NCBI GenBank assembly: GCA_900551885.1
Contig: URXS01000031.1
Span: 1-18,354 of the forward strand
Source of the DNA: an uncultured Oscillibacter sp.
GTDB lineage: Bacteria > Bacillota > Clostridia > Oscillospirales > Oscillospiraceae
Reading direction: 5' to 3'
DNA length: 18,354 nt
The notes under the pieces were generated by a model that had not been told where the DNA came from, ran no database searches, and saw only the letters and a program-made list of their open reading frames with translations. A program made the position numbers and the translations under genes. Shown one piece after another: positions 1 through 6,264 of this stretch (its first letter is position 1; each line of letters opens with the position of its first letter).

Positions 1-1
1 G

Positions 2-208
2 CGGGGCGCCGGTCTGGAGCTGAAGCGGCTGCGGCCCGTGTGTCCCAGAGCGGGTGCCGCTCCCTCCCTGCTGCTGGCGGAGGGCCGCCGGGGCGGAAGG
101 CCAGGGGTGGAAATTCTGTCCCCGCTGGTGCTCCAGAACCAGGACGGCACCCCCACGGCAGAACTGGACGCCATCTATTTTCGTACACAGGAGGAATCAG
201 CGCCATGA
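2..208 (+). CDS. tRNA1(Val) (adenine-N6)-methyltransferase-like protein, C-terminal end (partial)
   Basis: The window opens inside a gene whose last 68 codons read in frame 2 and end at TGA 206-208. The visible tail contains LELKRLRPVCPRAGAAPSLL, then a Gly/Arg-rich stretch (EGRRGGRPG), then ILSPLVLQNQDGTPTAELDA. This pattern is typical of the C-terminus of TrmN6/YfiC-type SAM-dependent methyltransferases, which methylate A37 of tRNA-Val and commonly sit directly before rsmI in Firmicutes. The stop overlaps the rsmI start as ATGA, so the two are translationally coupled. The catalytic NPPY region lies outside the window, so the assignment rests on the tail and the neighbour. Confidence 0.7.
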   Translation, partial: RGAGLELKRLRPVCPRAGAAPSLLLAEGRRGGRPGVEILSPLVLQNQDGTPTAELDAIYFRTQEESAP

Positions 209-1035
209 GCGGCACATTGTATCTGGTGGCCACCCCCATCGGCAATCTGGGGGACTTCTCCCCCCGGGCGGTGGAGACACTATCGTCGGTGGACTTCATC
301 GCCGCCGAGGACACCCGGGTGTCCGTGAAACTTCTGAACCACTTTCAAATCAAGAAGCCCCTGGTCAGCTATCATCAGCACAACCACGTCACCGCCGGCC
401 GGGCCATTCTGGACCGGCTGCTGAACGGGGAATCCTGCGCCCTGGTGACCGACGCCGGTACCCCCGCCATCTCCGACCCCGGGGAGGAACTGGTGCGGCT
501 GTGCGGGGAAAACGGGGTGGAAGTGCTGTCTATTCCCGGCTGCTGCGCGGCGGTGAACGCCCTGGCGGTCAGCGGGCTGCCCACGGGGCGCTTCACTTTC
601 GAGGGGTTCCTCTCCGTCAACAAAAAAGCCCGGCGGGAGCACCTGGCCTCGTTGCTGGATGAGGAGCGCACCATGATCTTTCATGAGGCGCCCCACAAGC
701 TGCTGACCACCCTGGAGGACCTGTCCGCCGCCTTCGGTCCGGACCGGCCGGTGGCACTGTGCCGGGAACTGACCAAGCTCCACGAGGAGACCATCCGCAC
801 CACGCTGGGACAGGCCCTGGACCGCTACCGGGAGACCGCTCCCAAGGGGGAATTCGTGCTGGTGGTGGCTGGCCGTCCACCCCGGCAGGAAGCTGCCATG
901 ACGCTGGAGGAGGCGGTGGAACGGGTGCTGACCCTCCGGGACGGAGGGATGCGCCTGAAAGATGCCGTCCGGCAGGTGGCTGCCGACACGGGACTTTCCA
1001 AAAACGAGTTGTATAGCGCCGCCCTGGAGCGGTAA
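205..1035 (+). CDS. rsmI: 16S rRNA (cytidine(1402)-2'-O)-methyltransferase RsmI
   Basis: 276-residue tetrapyrrole-methylase-fold enzyme that 2'-O-methylates C1402 of 16S rRNA using SAM. Family motifs in order are YLVATPIGNLGD (residues 6-17), AAEDTR (33-38), VTDAGTPAISDPG (81-93), SIPGCCAAVNAL (109-120), FEGFL (132-136), EAPHKL, ELTKLHEE and KGEFVLVV. Length matches the family. The reading frame is open back to position 40, but the start is placed at ATG 205 because AGGAGG at 189-194 lies 10 nt upstream and the protein then begins at the conserved LYLVATPIGN strand. It overlaps the preceding methyltransferase by 4 bases, so both are probably one RNA-modification operon. Confidence 0.97.
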   Translation: MSGTLYLVATPIGNLGDFSPRAVETLSSVDFIAAEDTRVSVKLLNHFQIKKPLVSYHQHNHVTAGRAILDRLLNGESCALVTDAGTPAISDPGEELVRLCGENGVEVLSIPGCCAAVNALAVSGLPTGRFTFEGFLSVNKKARREHLASLLDEERTMIFHEAPHKLLTTLEDLSAAFGPDRPVALCRELTKLHEETIRTTLGQALDRYRETAPKGEFVLVVAGRPPRQEAAMTLEEAVERVLTLRDGGMRLKDAVRQVAADTGLSKNELYSAALER

Positions 1036-1042
1036 AAAAGCC

Positions 1043-1080
1043 AAACGCCTCTGCGGCAGATGCCGCAGAGGCGTTTTTTT
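1043..1080. terminator. Bidirectional intrinsic terminator between rsmI and abrB
   Basis: A perfect 16-bp inverted repeat, AAACGCCTCTGCGGCA (1043-1058) and its complement (1061-1076), has a 2-base centre and is followed by a T run on the plus strand. The A run in front of it serves as the T run for transcripts from the minus strand. It lies between the two convergent stop codons. Confidence 0.92.
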
Positions 1081-1108
1081 CGTTTTCATCTGTTCCAGGA
1101 GAGACCCG

Positions 1109-1351
1109 TCACAGATTCTTCAGCTCCTTCAGGCATTTGGGACAGACATTCTTGCCCTTGAAAACCGTGATGTCTTTGGTCCCATCGCAGAAGATGCAGC
1201 TTGGTTTATATTTTTTCAGAATGACGGACGAGCCCTCCACATAGATTTCCAATGCATCCTTTTCCGCGATATCCAACGTACGGCGCATCTCAATGGGGAG
1301 CACGATCCGTCCCAGCTCATCTACTTTCCTCACAATACCAGTTGATTTCAC
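1109..1351 (-). CDS. abrB: AbrB-family transition-state regulator with C-terminal Cys4 (zinc-ribbon-like) tail
   Basis: 80-residue DNA-binding regulator. Residues 1-50 are a classic swapped-hairpin AbrB domain (KSTGIVRKVDELGRIVLPIE, then RRTLDIAEKDALEIYVEG and ILKKYKP). The tail has two Cys-x2-Cys pairs (C52/C55 and C70/C73), suggesting a metal-binding knuckle where Bacillus AbrB has a metal-free C-terminal domain. The frame stays open 25 codons further upstream, but GTG 1349-1351 is chosen: it gives the conserved VKSTGIVRK start and has AAGGAG just upstream. In Bacillus, AbrB represses stationary-phase genes and is itself repressed by Spo0A, also encoded in this window. Here it is monocistronic and divergent from spmA. 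The role is inferred from the family. Confidence 0.93.
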   Translation of the reverse strand: MKSTGIVRKVDELGRIVLPIEMRRTLDIAEKDALEIYVEGSSVILKKYKPSCIFCDGTKDITVFKGKNVCPKCLKELKNL

Positions 1352-1401
1352 AGTAGCTCTCCTTCTCCGACTATTCTGATTGGTTTTTATATGCAACACA
1401 G

Positions 1402-1431
1402 ACCATATCACAAAAACTCTTAACATGTCAA
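1402..1431 (-). promoter_or_regulatory. Sigma-A-type promoter of abrB
   Basis: On the minus strand, TTGACA (1426-1431) is followed after 18 bp by TATGGT (1402-1407), with an upstream TG giving an extended -10 (TGATATGGT). The -10 lies about 50 bp before the abrB GTG start. Confidence 0.7.
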
Positions 1432-1458
1432 TGACAAATTTGTTATATTTTCCCTATT

Positions 1459-1465
1459 TTCGACG
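1459..1465 (-). promoter_or_regulatory. Spo0A-box-like site CGTCGAA in the abrB/spmA intergenic region
   Basis: The minus strand reads CGTCGAA, which matches the Bacillus 0A box (TGTCGAA) at 6 of 7 positions. It lies 28 bp upstream of the abrB -35 and about 100 bp before spmA. The same 7-mer recurs in front of spo0A and spoIVB. Binding is not shown. Confidence 0.35.
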
Positions 1466-1563
1466 CAGTTCACAATAATTTAACATCTGCCCGTCACATT
1501 GGTGCCCTGACTGTCTGCCAGCCAAGGAGCATGGAATGGGAGATGTTTTCAGGAGGGATTCCA

Positions 1564-2148
1564 ATGGCAATGACATGGGTCTGGGCGGGTATGGTGGTAC
1601 TGTCCCTGGTCTTTGGGCTGGCCACCGGAAATCTGGACGCTGTGGCCAACGCCGCGTTGGAAGGGGCTTCCTCCGCGGTGGAGCTGAGTCTGTCCATGGT
1701 GGGGGTACTGTGCCTGTGGAGCGGCGTCATGGAGGTCATGAACACCTGCGGCCTCTCCGGCGCCCTGGCCAGAGCTTTCCGGCCAGTGCTGCGGCGTCTG
1801 CTTCCGGAGGCCAGCCGGGACAGTGAAACGTTGGCGGCAGTGTCCGCCAACGTCTCCGCCAACCTGCTGGGACTGGGGAATGCCGCCACGCCCCTGGGCA
1901 TCCGGGCAGCCCGCCGGATGGCGCGGGGCTGCGACGGCGTGGCCAGTGACGAGCTGTGTCTGCTGGTGGTACTGAACACCGCCTCCATCCAGCTCCTGCC
2001 GGCCACCATTGCCTCCGTCCGCTCCGCCGCAGGATCGGAGAGCCCCTTCGACATTCTGCCGGCAGTATGGCTCTCCTCGGCGTTGTCGGTGACGGTGGGC
2101 CTGCTGGCGGCAGCGCTGATGGCCCGGTGCGGGAGGTGGCGGCGGTGA
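1564..2148 (+). CDS. spmA: Spore maturation protein A (SpmA)
   Basis: 194-residue polytopic membrane protein of the nucleoside-recognition (gate) domain family. SpmA acts with SpmB in spore core dehydration in Bacillus. Hydrophobic segments lie at about residues 5-21, 40-56, 125-150 and 165-186. The diagnostic stretch is NVSANLLGLGNAATPLGIRA (residues 96-115). Two ATGs are possible: 1531, with a purine-rich site too close to it, and 1564, with AGGAGG at 1551-1556 and a 7-nt spacer. The second is chosen and gives the usual family length. It overlaps spmB by 4 bases. No convincing promoter is visible in the upstream 100 bp. Confidence 0.93.
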   Translation: MAMTWVWAGMVVLSLVFGLATGNLDAVANAALEGASSAVELSLSMVGVLCLWSGVMEVMNTCGLSGALARAFRPVLRRLLPEASRDSETLAAVSANVSANLLGLGNAATPLGIRAARRMARGCDGVASDELCLLVVLNTASIQLLPATIASVRSAAGSESPFDILPAVWLSSALSVTVGLLAAALMARCGRWRR

Positions 2149-2666
2149 ATCTCAGTTCCCTGGTGATTCCGGTGCTGCTGGCTGCCGTGGCAGTCTGCGG
2201 CCTGGGGCGGCGGGTGGACGTGTATGCCGCCCTGACCCATGGCGCCGAGGAGGGCCTGGGAGTCCTGCTGCGGATCGTACCGGCTCTGGTGGGTCTTTTG
2301 ACGGCGGTAGCCATGTTCCGGGCCAGCGGCGCCATGGACGCTCTGTCGGAGCTGCTGGCACCTGTGCTGGAGTGGCTGGGCATCCCCGCCCAGACGGCCC
2401 CGCTGATGCTGATCCGGCCGGTGTCCGGCAGCGGCGCTCTGGCAGTGGGCACGGAGCTCATGACCACCTACGGCCCCGACAGCTACATCGGCCGGGTGGC
2501 TGCGGTGATGCTGGGCAGCACGGAGACCACCTTCTACACCATTGCCGTGTACTTCGGCTCCGCCGGTATCCACCGCACCCGCCATGCCATGCCCGCTGCC
2601 CTGCTGGCAGACCTGACCGGCTTTGTGGCCTCCGCCTTCGCAGTACGGCTGTTCTTTGGAGCTTAA
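2145..2666 (+). CDS. spmB: Spore maturation protein B (SpmB)
   Basis: 173-residue partner of SpmA with the same gate-domain fold and about four hydrophobic helices. Family motifs are IVPALVGLLTAVAMFRASGA (residues 44-63), IRPVSGSGALAVG (about 90-102) and MLGSTETTFYTIAVYFGSAG. The GTG start overlaps the spmA stop as GTGA, and GGAGG at 2132-2136 within spmA supplies the ribosome site, so translation is coupled. The pair is expected in the membrane around the forespore and to affect spore dehydration and heat resistance, as in Bacillus. In Bacillus the pair sits in an operon with dacB; here a DacF-type carboxypeptidase lies 3.6 kb away in a separate unit. Confidence 0.94.
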   Translation: MNLSSLVIPVLLAAVAVCGLGRRVDVYAALTHGAEEGLGVLLRIVPALVGLLTAVAMFRASGAMDALSELLAPVLEWLGIPAQTAPLMLIRPVSGSGALAVGTELMTTYGPDSYIGRVAAVMLGSTETTFYTIAVYFGSAGIHRTRHAMPAALLADLTGFVASAFAVRLFFGA

Positions 2667-2668
2667 AA

Positions 2669-2697
2669 CGGCGGGACCGCCAAAGGTGGTCCCGCCG
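2669..2697. terminator. Intrinsic terminator between spmB and the GerMN gene
   Basis: 13-bp stem CGGCGGGACCGCC (2669-2681) with a 3-base loop and a right arm at 2685-2697 containing one G-U pair. TTTT follows the stem on the minus strand; the plus strand lacks a good T run. It therefore best serves the minus-strand comEA-RR-HK-GerMN operon and may also stop spmB transcripts. Confidence 0.75.
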
Positions 2698-2732
2698 CTT
2701 GATCGATTGCTTTTTCAGCTTCAAGCCGCTTG

Positions 2733-3644
2733 TCACGATACCGGGGCAAGATAGGGGTCCGCGATGGACACTCCGCCGTATTCCTCCGCGAAATCCCCGT
2801 CCACCAGGAAGCGGACCTCATCCACTGTATCCAGGGAACACAGGGACCGGGCCAGTGCCTCCAGGGTCAGGCCAAGGTCGGCATCTTCCGGCAGCGTCTC
2901 CAGTTGGGTAGAGGACAGATTCACATAGCACACGTCCTCCTCCAGCCAGGTGGACTTGACCTGGAATCCCTCCGGCTGGGCCGGATGCAAGGAGCGGTCC
3001 TCCGGCCCCGTCTCCAGGGCTCTGACCACAGCGCTGGTCTGCGTATCGCCCTCGTACAGGTCCAGCGTCCGCTCCTCCGCCGCCAGAGCGTTCTCTTCAT
3101 CCAGGAAGTACAATGTGGCCAGTACCGTACCGATCACGTCTTCGTTACTGGACAGCAGCACATCCCGCGGGGTAAAGGTCTGAATGTCCCGATAGGCCAG
3201 CTCCTGGCCACGGACCGTGATGCTGACCACGGCGATCTGGGGAAGCTGGGTCAATGTCAGCGTGATGGCGTAGTCCGCCAGGGTCAGCTCCACGCCTGAA
3301 AGAGAGCGATACGCCGACGTCAGGTCCACCAGGGCCTGGGCCCCTTTCAGCTCCAGGGACAGCAACTCCGTCCCGGCGGGAATGGGGTTTTTCAGAGTGG
3401 TATCCGAGGGTCCGGCCAACAGCCGCTCCATCAGGGCCTCCGCCAGCTCCCGGGGCTCCTTTCCCTCCTCCAGATAGACGGTCTCCGCCCGCAGGGCATC
3501 GCCACCGGGAACCGCACTCAGGTCCGCCTCTACGAAAAAAAGGTCATAGGGGGTTCCCTGCTGGCTGGTGGCCGCACCGTAGGCGCAGCCGCAGATCGCC
3601 AGCAGGACCGCGCCTCCCAGCAGCAGAGGCAGCAGCTTCTTCAC
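2733..3644 (-). CDS. Lipoprotein with two GerMN (GerM/LpqB-type) domains
   Basis: 303 residues. The N-terminus is a lipoprotein signal (KKLLPLLLGGAVLLAICGC) with C20 the likely lipidated cysteine. Two tandem GerMN-like domains follow, at about residues 30-155 and 165-295. Each has the pattern of a Leu/Glu-rich helix, a Pro-x-Gly-Thr or LHP turn, then a V-x-V/Y-V-(D/N)-L-(T/S) strand (ALVDLTSAY and CYVNLSSTQ). GerM in Bacillus acts in engulfment and germination; in Actinobacteria LpqB carries this domain next to the MtrAB two-component system. The GTG start overlaps the kinase stop (GTGA), so this is the last gene of the operon. A role in modulating the kinase from the cell surface is an inference from position. 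Confidence 0.88.
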   Translation of the reverse strand: MKKLLPLLLGGAVLLAICGCAYGAATSQQGTPYDLFFVEADLSAVPGGDALRAETVYLEEGKEPRELAEALMERLLAGPSDTTLKNPIPAGTELLSLELKGAQALVDLTSAYRSLSGVELTLADYAITLTLTQLPQIAVVSITVRGQELAYRDIQTFTPRDVLLSSNEDVIGTVLATLYFLDEENALAAEERTLDLYEGDTQTSAVVRALETGPEDRSLHPAQPEGFQVKSTWLEEDVCYVNLSSTQLETLPEDADLGLTLEALARSLCSLDTVDEVRFLVDGDFAEEYGGVSIADPYLAPVS

Positions 3645-4990
3645 AGGCTCTCCCCCTCCTTCCTCCAGGGCCAGCGGACAGTGAACACGGCACCGCCGCC
3701 GGGCCGATTGCCGGCCTCCACGGTGCCACCCCGGCGCTTGACCGTATCACTGACGATGGACAACCCCAGTCCGGTGCCGCCGGCGGCCCGGGACCGTGCC
3801 TTGTCCACCCGGTAGAACCGCTCGAAAATCCGGGGCAGATCCTCCTCGGGAATACCGGCGCCGTTGTCCTCCACCGTCAGCACCACCTGCTCCCCTTCCC
3901 GGGCCAGCGTCACCTGGACAGAACTGTGAGGCGGGCTGTATTTCACGGCGTTATCAGTCAGATTGTAAATGATCTGATGGATCTCGTCTTTTGTGGCCAG
4001 AACCGTGCAACCCTCCGCCGCCCGGTAGGTCAGGTCGATCTCCTTCTCCTGGGCCACCAGGATCATCATCCGCAGCACCTGCTTGAGTACCGGCAGCACG
4101 TCCACCACCGTGGGAGTCTCCAGCACACCGCTGTCCAGCCGGGTCAGCCGCAGCAGGTCCTCGGTGATCCGGCTGAGGCGCTCCGCCTCCGCCCCGATGT
4201 CCGACACGAACTCCCGGGCGGTGGCGCGGTCAATGTTGTCCGTCTGCAAAATGGAGTCCGTCAATAGCCGGATAGCCGCCAGGGGTGTTTTCAGTTCGTG
4301 GGATGCGTCTGATACAAAGCGGCGCCGGGCATTCTCCGTGGTCTGGAGGCGGTCTGTCAGGCTGTTGAACTCCTGACCGATCTGGGCGATCTCATCGTGG
4401 CCCTTGATCTGGGCCCGGTGGCTGTAGGCCCCCTCCCGCACCTGGCGGATGGCGGTCAGCAGCAGGGCCATCTTCCGGGTCAGAGCCCGGGAGAGGACCA
4501 TACTCAAACACAGCACCGCCGCGCCGATGATGGCGGACAGGCGCAACAGATTGGCCTGAAGGCCCTCCAGCAGCGCGCCCTGGGACCGGTCGTACTCATA
4601 GGCGTACACAGCGCCGATGATCTGGTTCTGATACAGCACCGGAGAGGAGGCCCGGCTGCGGAAGGCGCCGTTGCTGTAGTTGGATGTAAAGGCGTCATTG
4701 CCCAGCAACGCCTGAACGATCTCCGTGTAAAAGCTGTATTCTCCCACCGCACTGCCGGTCTCCCGGGTGTCGTAGAGGACCCGGCCGGCGTCGTCGGTGA
4801 CCAGGATCCGGCTCAGGCCCGTCTCCTCCACCACCGCCATGGCGGCGGCCACGTTTTCCTCGGTCAGCCGGTCCAGGCCCGACAGGGAGTACACCATCAC
4901 CGAGACGCTACTTTGCAGGGTGGTCTCCTTGGAGCGGAACACCAGATCTTCCGACACCAGCAGCGGATATGTGTTCAGCAGAATCAGCAC
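3641..4990 (-). CDS. Membrane sensor histidine kinase (PhoR/ResE/WalK type)
   Basis: At least 449 residues, counted from GTG 4990, the first standard start in frame. That start cuts through the first membrane helix: in-frame codons upstream read RRRIIGSLQFKFGLSYILII, so the true N-terminus is probably at ATT 5068 (GGGGAG at 5078-5083, 9-nt spacer) or CTG 5035. From GTG 4990 there follow an extracytoplasmic PAS/CACHE-like region (about 20-140), a second helix (about 149-168), HAMP (170-218), the H-box VSDASHELKTPLAAIRLL with H231, the N-box IYNLTDNAVKYS, and the G boxes VEDNGAGIPEEDLPRIFERF and GGTGLGLSIV. It should phosphorylate the upstream response regulator. The signal is unknown. Confidence 0.95.
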   Translation of the reverse strand: MLILLNTYPLLVSEDLVFRSKETTLQSSVSVMVYSLSGLDRLTEENVAAAMAVVEETGLSRILVTDDAGRVLYDTRETGSAVGEYSFYTEIVQALLGNDAFTSNYSNGAFRSRASSPVLYQNQIIGAVYAYEYDRSQGALLEGLQANLLRLSAIIGAAVLCLSMVLSRALTRKMALLLTAIRQVREGAYSHRAQIKGHDEIAQIGQEFNSLTDRLQTTENARRRFVSDASHELKTPLAAIRLLTDSILQTDNIDRATAREFVSDIGAEAERLSRITEDLLRLTRLDSGVLETPTVVDVLPVLKQVLRMMILVAQEKEIDLTYRAAEGCTVLATKDEIHQIIYNLTDNAVKYSPPHSSVQVTLAREGEQVVLTVEDNGAGIPEEDLPRIFERFYRVDKARSRAAGGTGLGLSIVSDTVKRRGGTVEAGNRPGGGAVFTVRWPWRKEGESL

Positions 4991-5054
4991 CGCCGCGATG
5001 ATCAGAATATAGCTGAGGCCGAATTTGAACTGCAGGCTGCCGATGATCCGGCGT

Positions 5055-5732
5055 CTATCCTTTGAAATAGTACCCCACTCCCCACTTGGTCATGATGTGA
5101 TCCGGCTCCGCCGGGTTCTGCTCCAGCTTCTCCCGCAGGCGGCGGATGTGGACATCCACCGTCCGGTAGTCTCCGGCGTAGGTATATCCCCACACCACGT
5201 TCATCAGATTCTCCCGGCTGTACACCCGGCGGGGATTGCGCATCAGCAGCTCGATCAGGTCGTATTCCTTGGCGGTCAGGTCCACGGTCTCCCCATCCCG
5301 AACAGCCACCCGCTCCGCCGTGTTGAGGGTGATGCCCCCCACCGTCAGCAGCGCGCCCTTGTCCTGCCGCAGCCCGGCCCGGCGCAGCAGGGCCCGGACC
5401 CGGGCTTTTAATTCCAGAATATTAAAGGGCTTGGTCAAATAGTCGTCGGCCCCGGACTCAAAGCCCATCAGCTTGTCCGCATCCTCGCTTTTGGCGGTCA
5501 GCATGATGATGGGCACATTGGAAAACTCCCGGATCCGCATGCAGGCCTCCAGGCCATCCACCTCCGGCATCATGACATCCAGAATGATCAGGTCGAAGCG
5601 GCCGTCCCGGGCCAGCTCCACGGCGGAGGCACCGTCATAAGCGCACTCCACCTGATACCCCTCGTTCTCCAGATTGAACTTCATGCCCTTGACCAACAGC
5701 TTTTCGTCGTCTACCACTAAGATCTTCGCCAT
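5055..5732 (-). CDS. OmpR/PhoB-family response regulator
   Basis: 225 residues. The receiver (1-115) has acidic pocket D8/D9, phosphoacceptor D52 (IILDVMMPEVDG), T79 and K101 (YLTKPF). The winged-helix domain (about 130-225) carries DLTAKEYDLIELLMRNPRRV, the recognition-helix region YRTVDVHIRRLREKLE, and the wing WGVGYYFKG. All key residues are present, so it should be a phosphorylation-dependent transcription factor paired with the kinase immediately downstream. The ATG start has AAGGAG 6 nt upstream. It lies 37 bp after the comEA-like gene, consistent with one transcript. It is close to WalR/PhoP-type regulators, but the regulon cannot be read from the sequence. Confidence 0.96.
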   Translation of the reverse strand: MAKILVVDDEKLLVKGMKFNLENEGYQVECAYDGASAVELARDGRFDLIILDVMMPEVDGLEACMRIREFSNVPIIMLTAKSEDADKLMGFESGADDYLTKPFNILELKARVRALLRRAGLRQDKGALLTVGGITLNTAERVAVRDGETVDLTAKEYDLIELLMRNPRRVYSRENLMNVVWGYTYAGDYRTVDVHIRRLREKLEQNPAEPDHIMTKWGVGYYFKG

Positions 5733-5769
5733 GCGCTACTCCTTCATCGTTGTTTTCTTTTGCCGTTCT

Positions 5770-6144
5770 TCACGGGTCCTGTCCCACGGTGATCCAGCCC
5801 TCCAGCTCCGCCAGCTTGGCCTCGCCGATACCGCTCACCTCCAGCAGGTCCTCCACAGTCTCAAAGGGACCGTTGGCCTCCCGGTAGGCGATGATCCGGC
5901 CCGCCAGTACCGTGCCGATGCCAGGGAGCTGGTCCAACTCCTCCACGCCGGCGGTGTTGATGTCCACCGGGTCCACGTCCGGGGCCAGGACCTCCTCCGG
6001 TACCTCCGTCTCCGTCTGGACCGTCAGCCCCGGCTCCACGGCGGAGCGGTCCCGCCAGAACAGCGTCAGCACCAGGCACAAAAATGCCGCTGTGATTCCC
6101 AGCAATATCCATTCACTTTTGGTTGGTTTTCCTGGTCTGTCCAC
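5770..6144 (-). CDS. ComEA-like membrane-anchored helix-hairpin-helix protein
   Basis: 124 residues: a short cytoplasmic N-terminus, one membrane helix (about 12-29), an acidic Pro/Glu-rich linker (about 30-57), and a double helix-hairpin-helix domain (58-122) with DINTAGVEELDQLPGIG and VEDLLEVSGIGEAKLAELEG. ComEA binds incoming DNA at the membrane during transformation. This copy lacks the SLBB domain and long linker of many Firmicute ComEA proteins. The GTG start has GGGAG 7 nt upstream. No comEC or comEB is adjacent; instead it heads the two-component/GerMN operon. A competence role is therefore uncertain, and short ComEA-fold proteins also occur outside competence loci. Confidence 0.87.
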   Translation of the reverse strand: MDRPGKPTKSEWILLGITAAFLCLVLTLFWRDRSAVEPGLTVQTETEVPEEVLAPDVDPVDINTAGVEELDQLPGIGTVLAGRIIAYREANGPFETVEDLLEVSGIGEAKLAELEGWITVGQDP

Positions 6145-6264
6145 TGTTGAACTCCCGTATTTTTTTTGGTATACTAATGTATGATAAATGTCGGATTCCG
6201 GCGAATGCCGGCGGCGCGCCGCGCCGATACAAAATGATTATATCATAGATCACAGGAGTTGGAC

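Noticed and set aside
280..1089. A 269-codon minus-strand frame across rsmI
   Set aside because: It is antisense to rsmI, runs through the terminator, and has no domain-like sequence.
1531..1563. Upstream ATG start for spmA
   Set aside because: Its purine-rich site is too close, while ATG 1564 has AGGAGG at ideal spacing and gives the usual protein length.
2044..2052. A perfect TTCGACA (0A box complement) inside spmA
   Set aside because: It lies within coding sequence, and one such 7-mer is expected by chance in a window this size.
6176..6186. CATACATTA on the minus strand before comEA, matching sigma-E/sigma-K -10 elements
   Set aside because: No -35 element (ATA- or AC-type) was found at the right distance, so a sporulation promoter cannot be supported.
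6190..6230. GC-rich repeats (CCGGCG, GGCGCGCC) between comEA and the carboxypeptidase gene
   Set aside because: Short overlapping palindromes in very GC-rich sequence; no stable long stem or repeat unit stands out.
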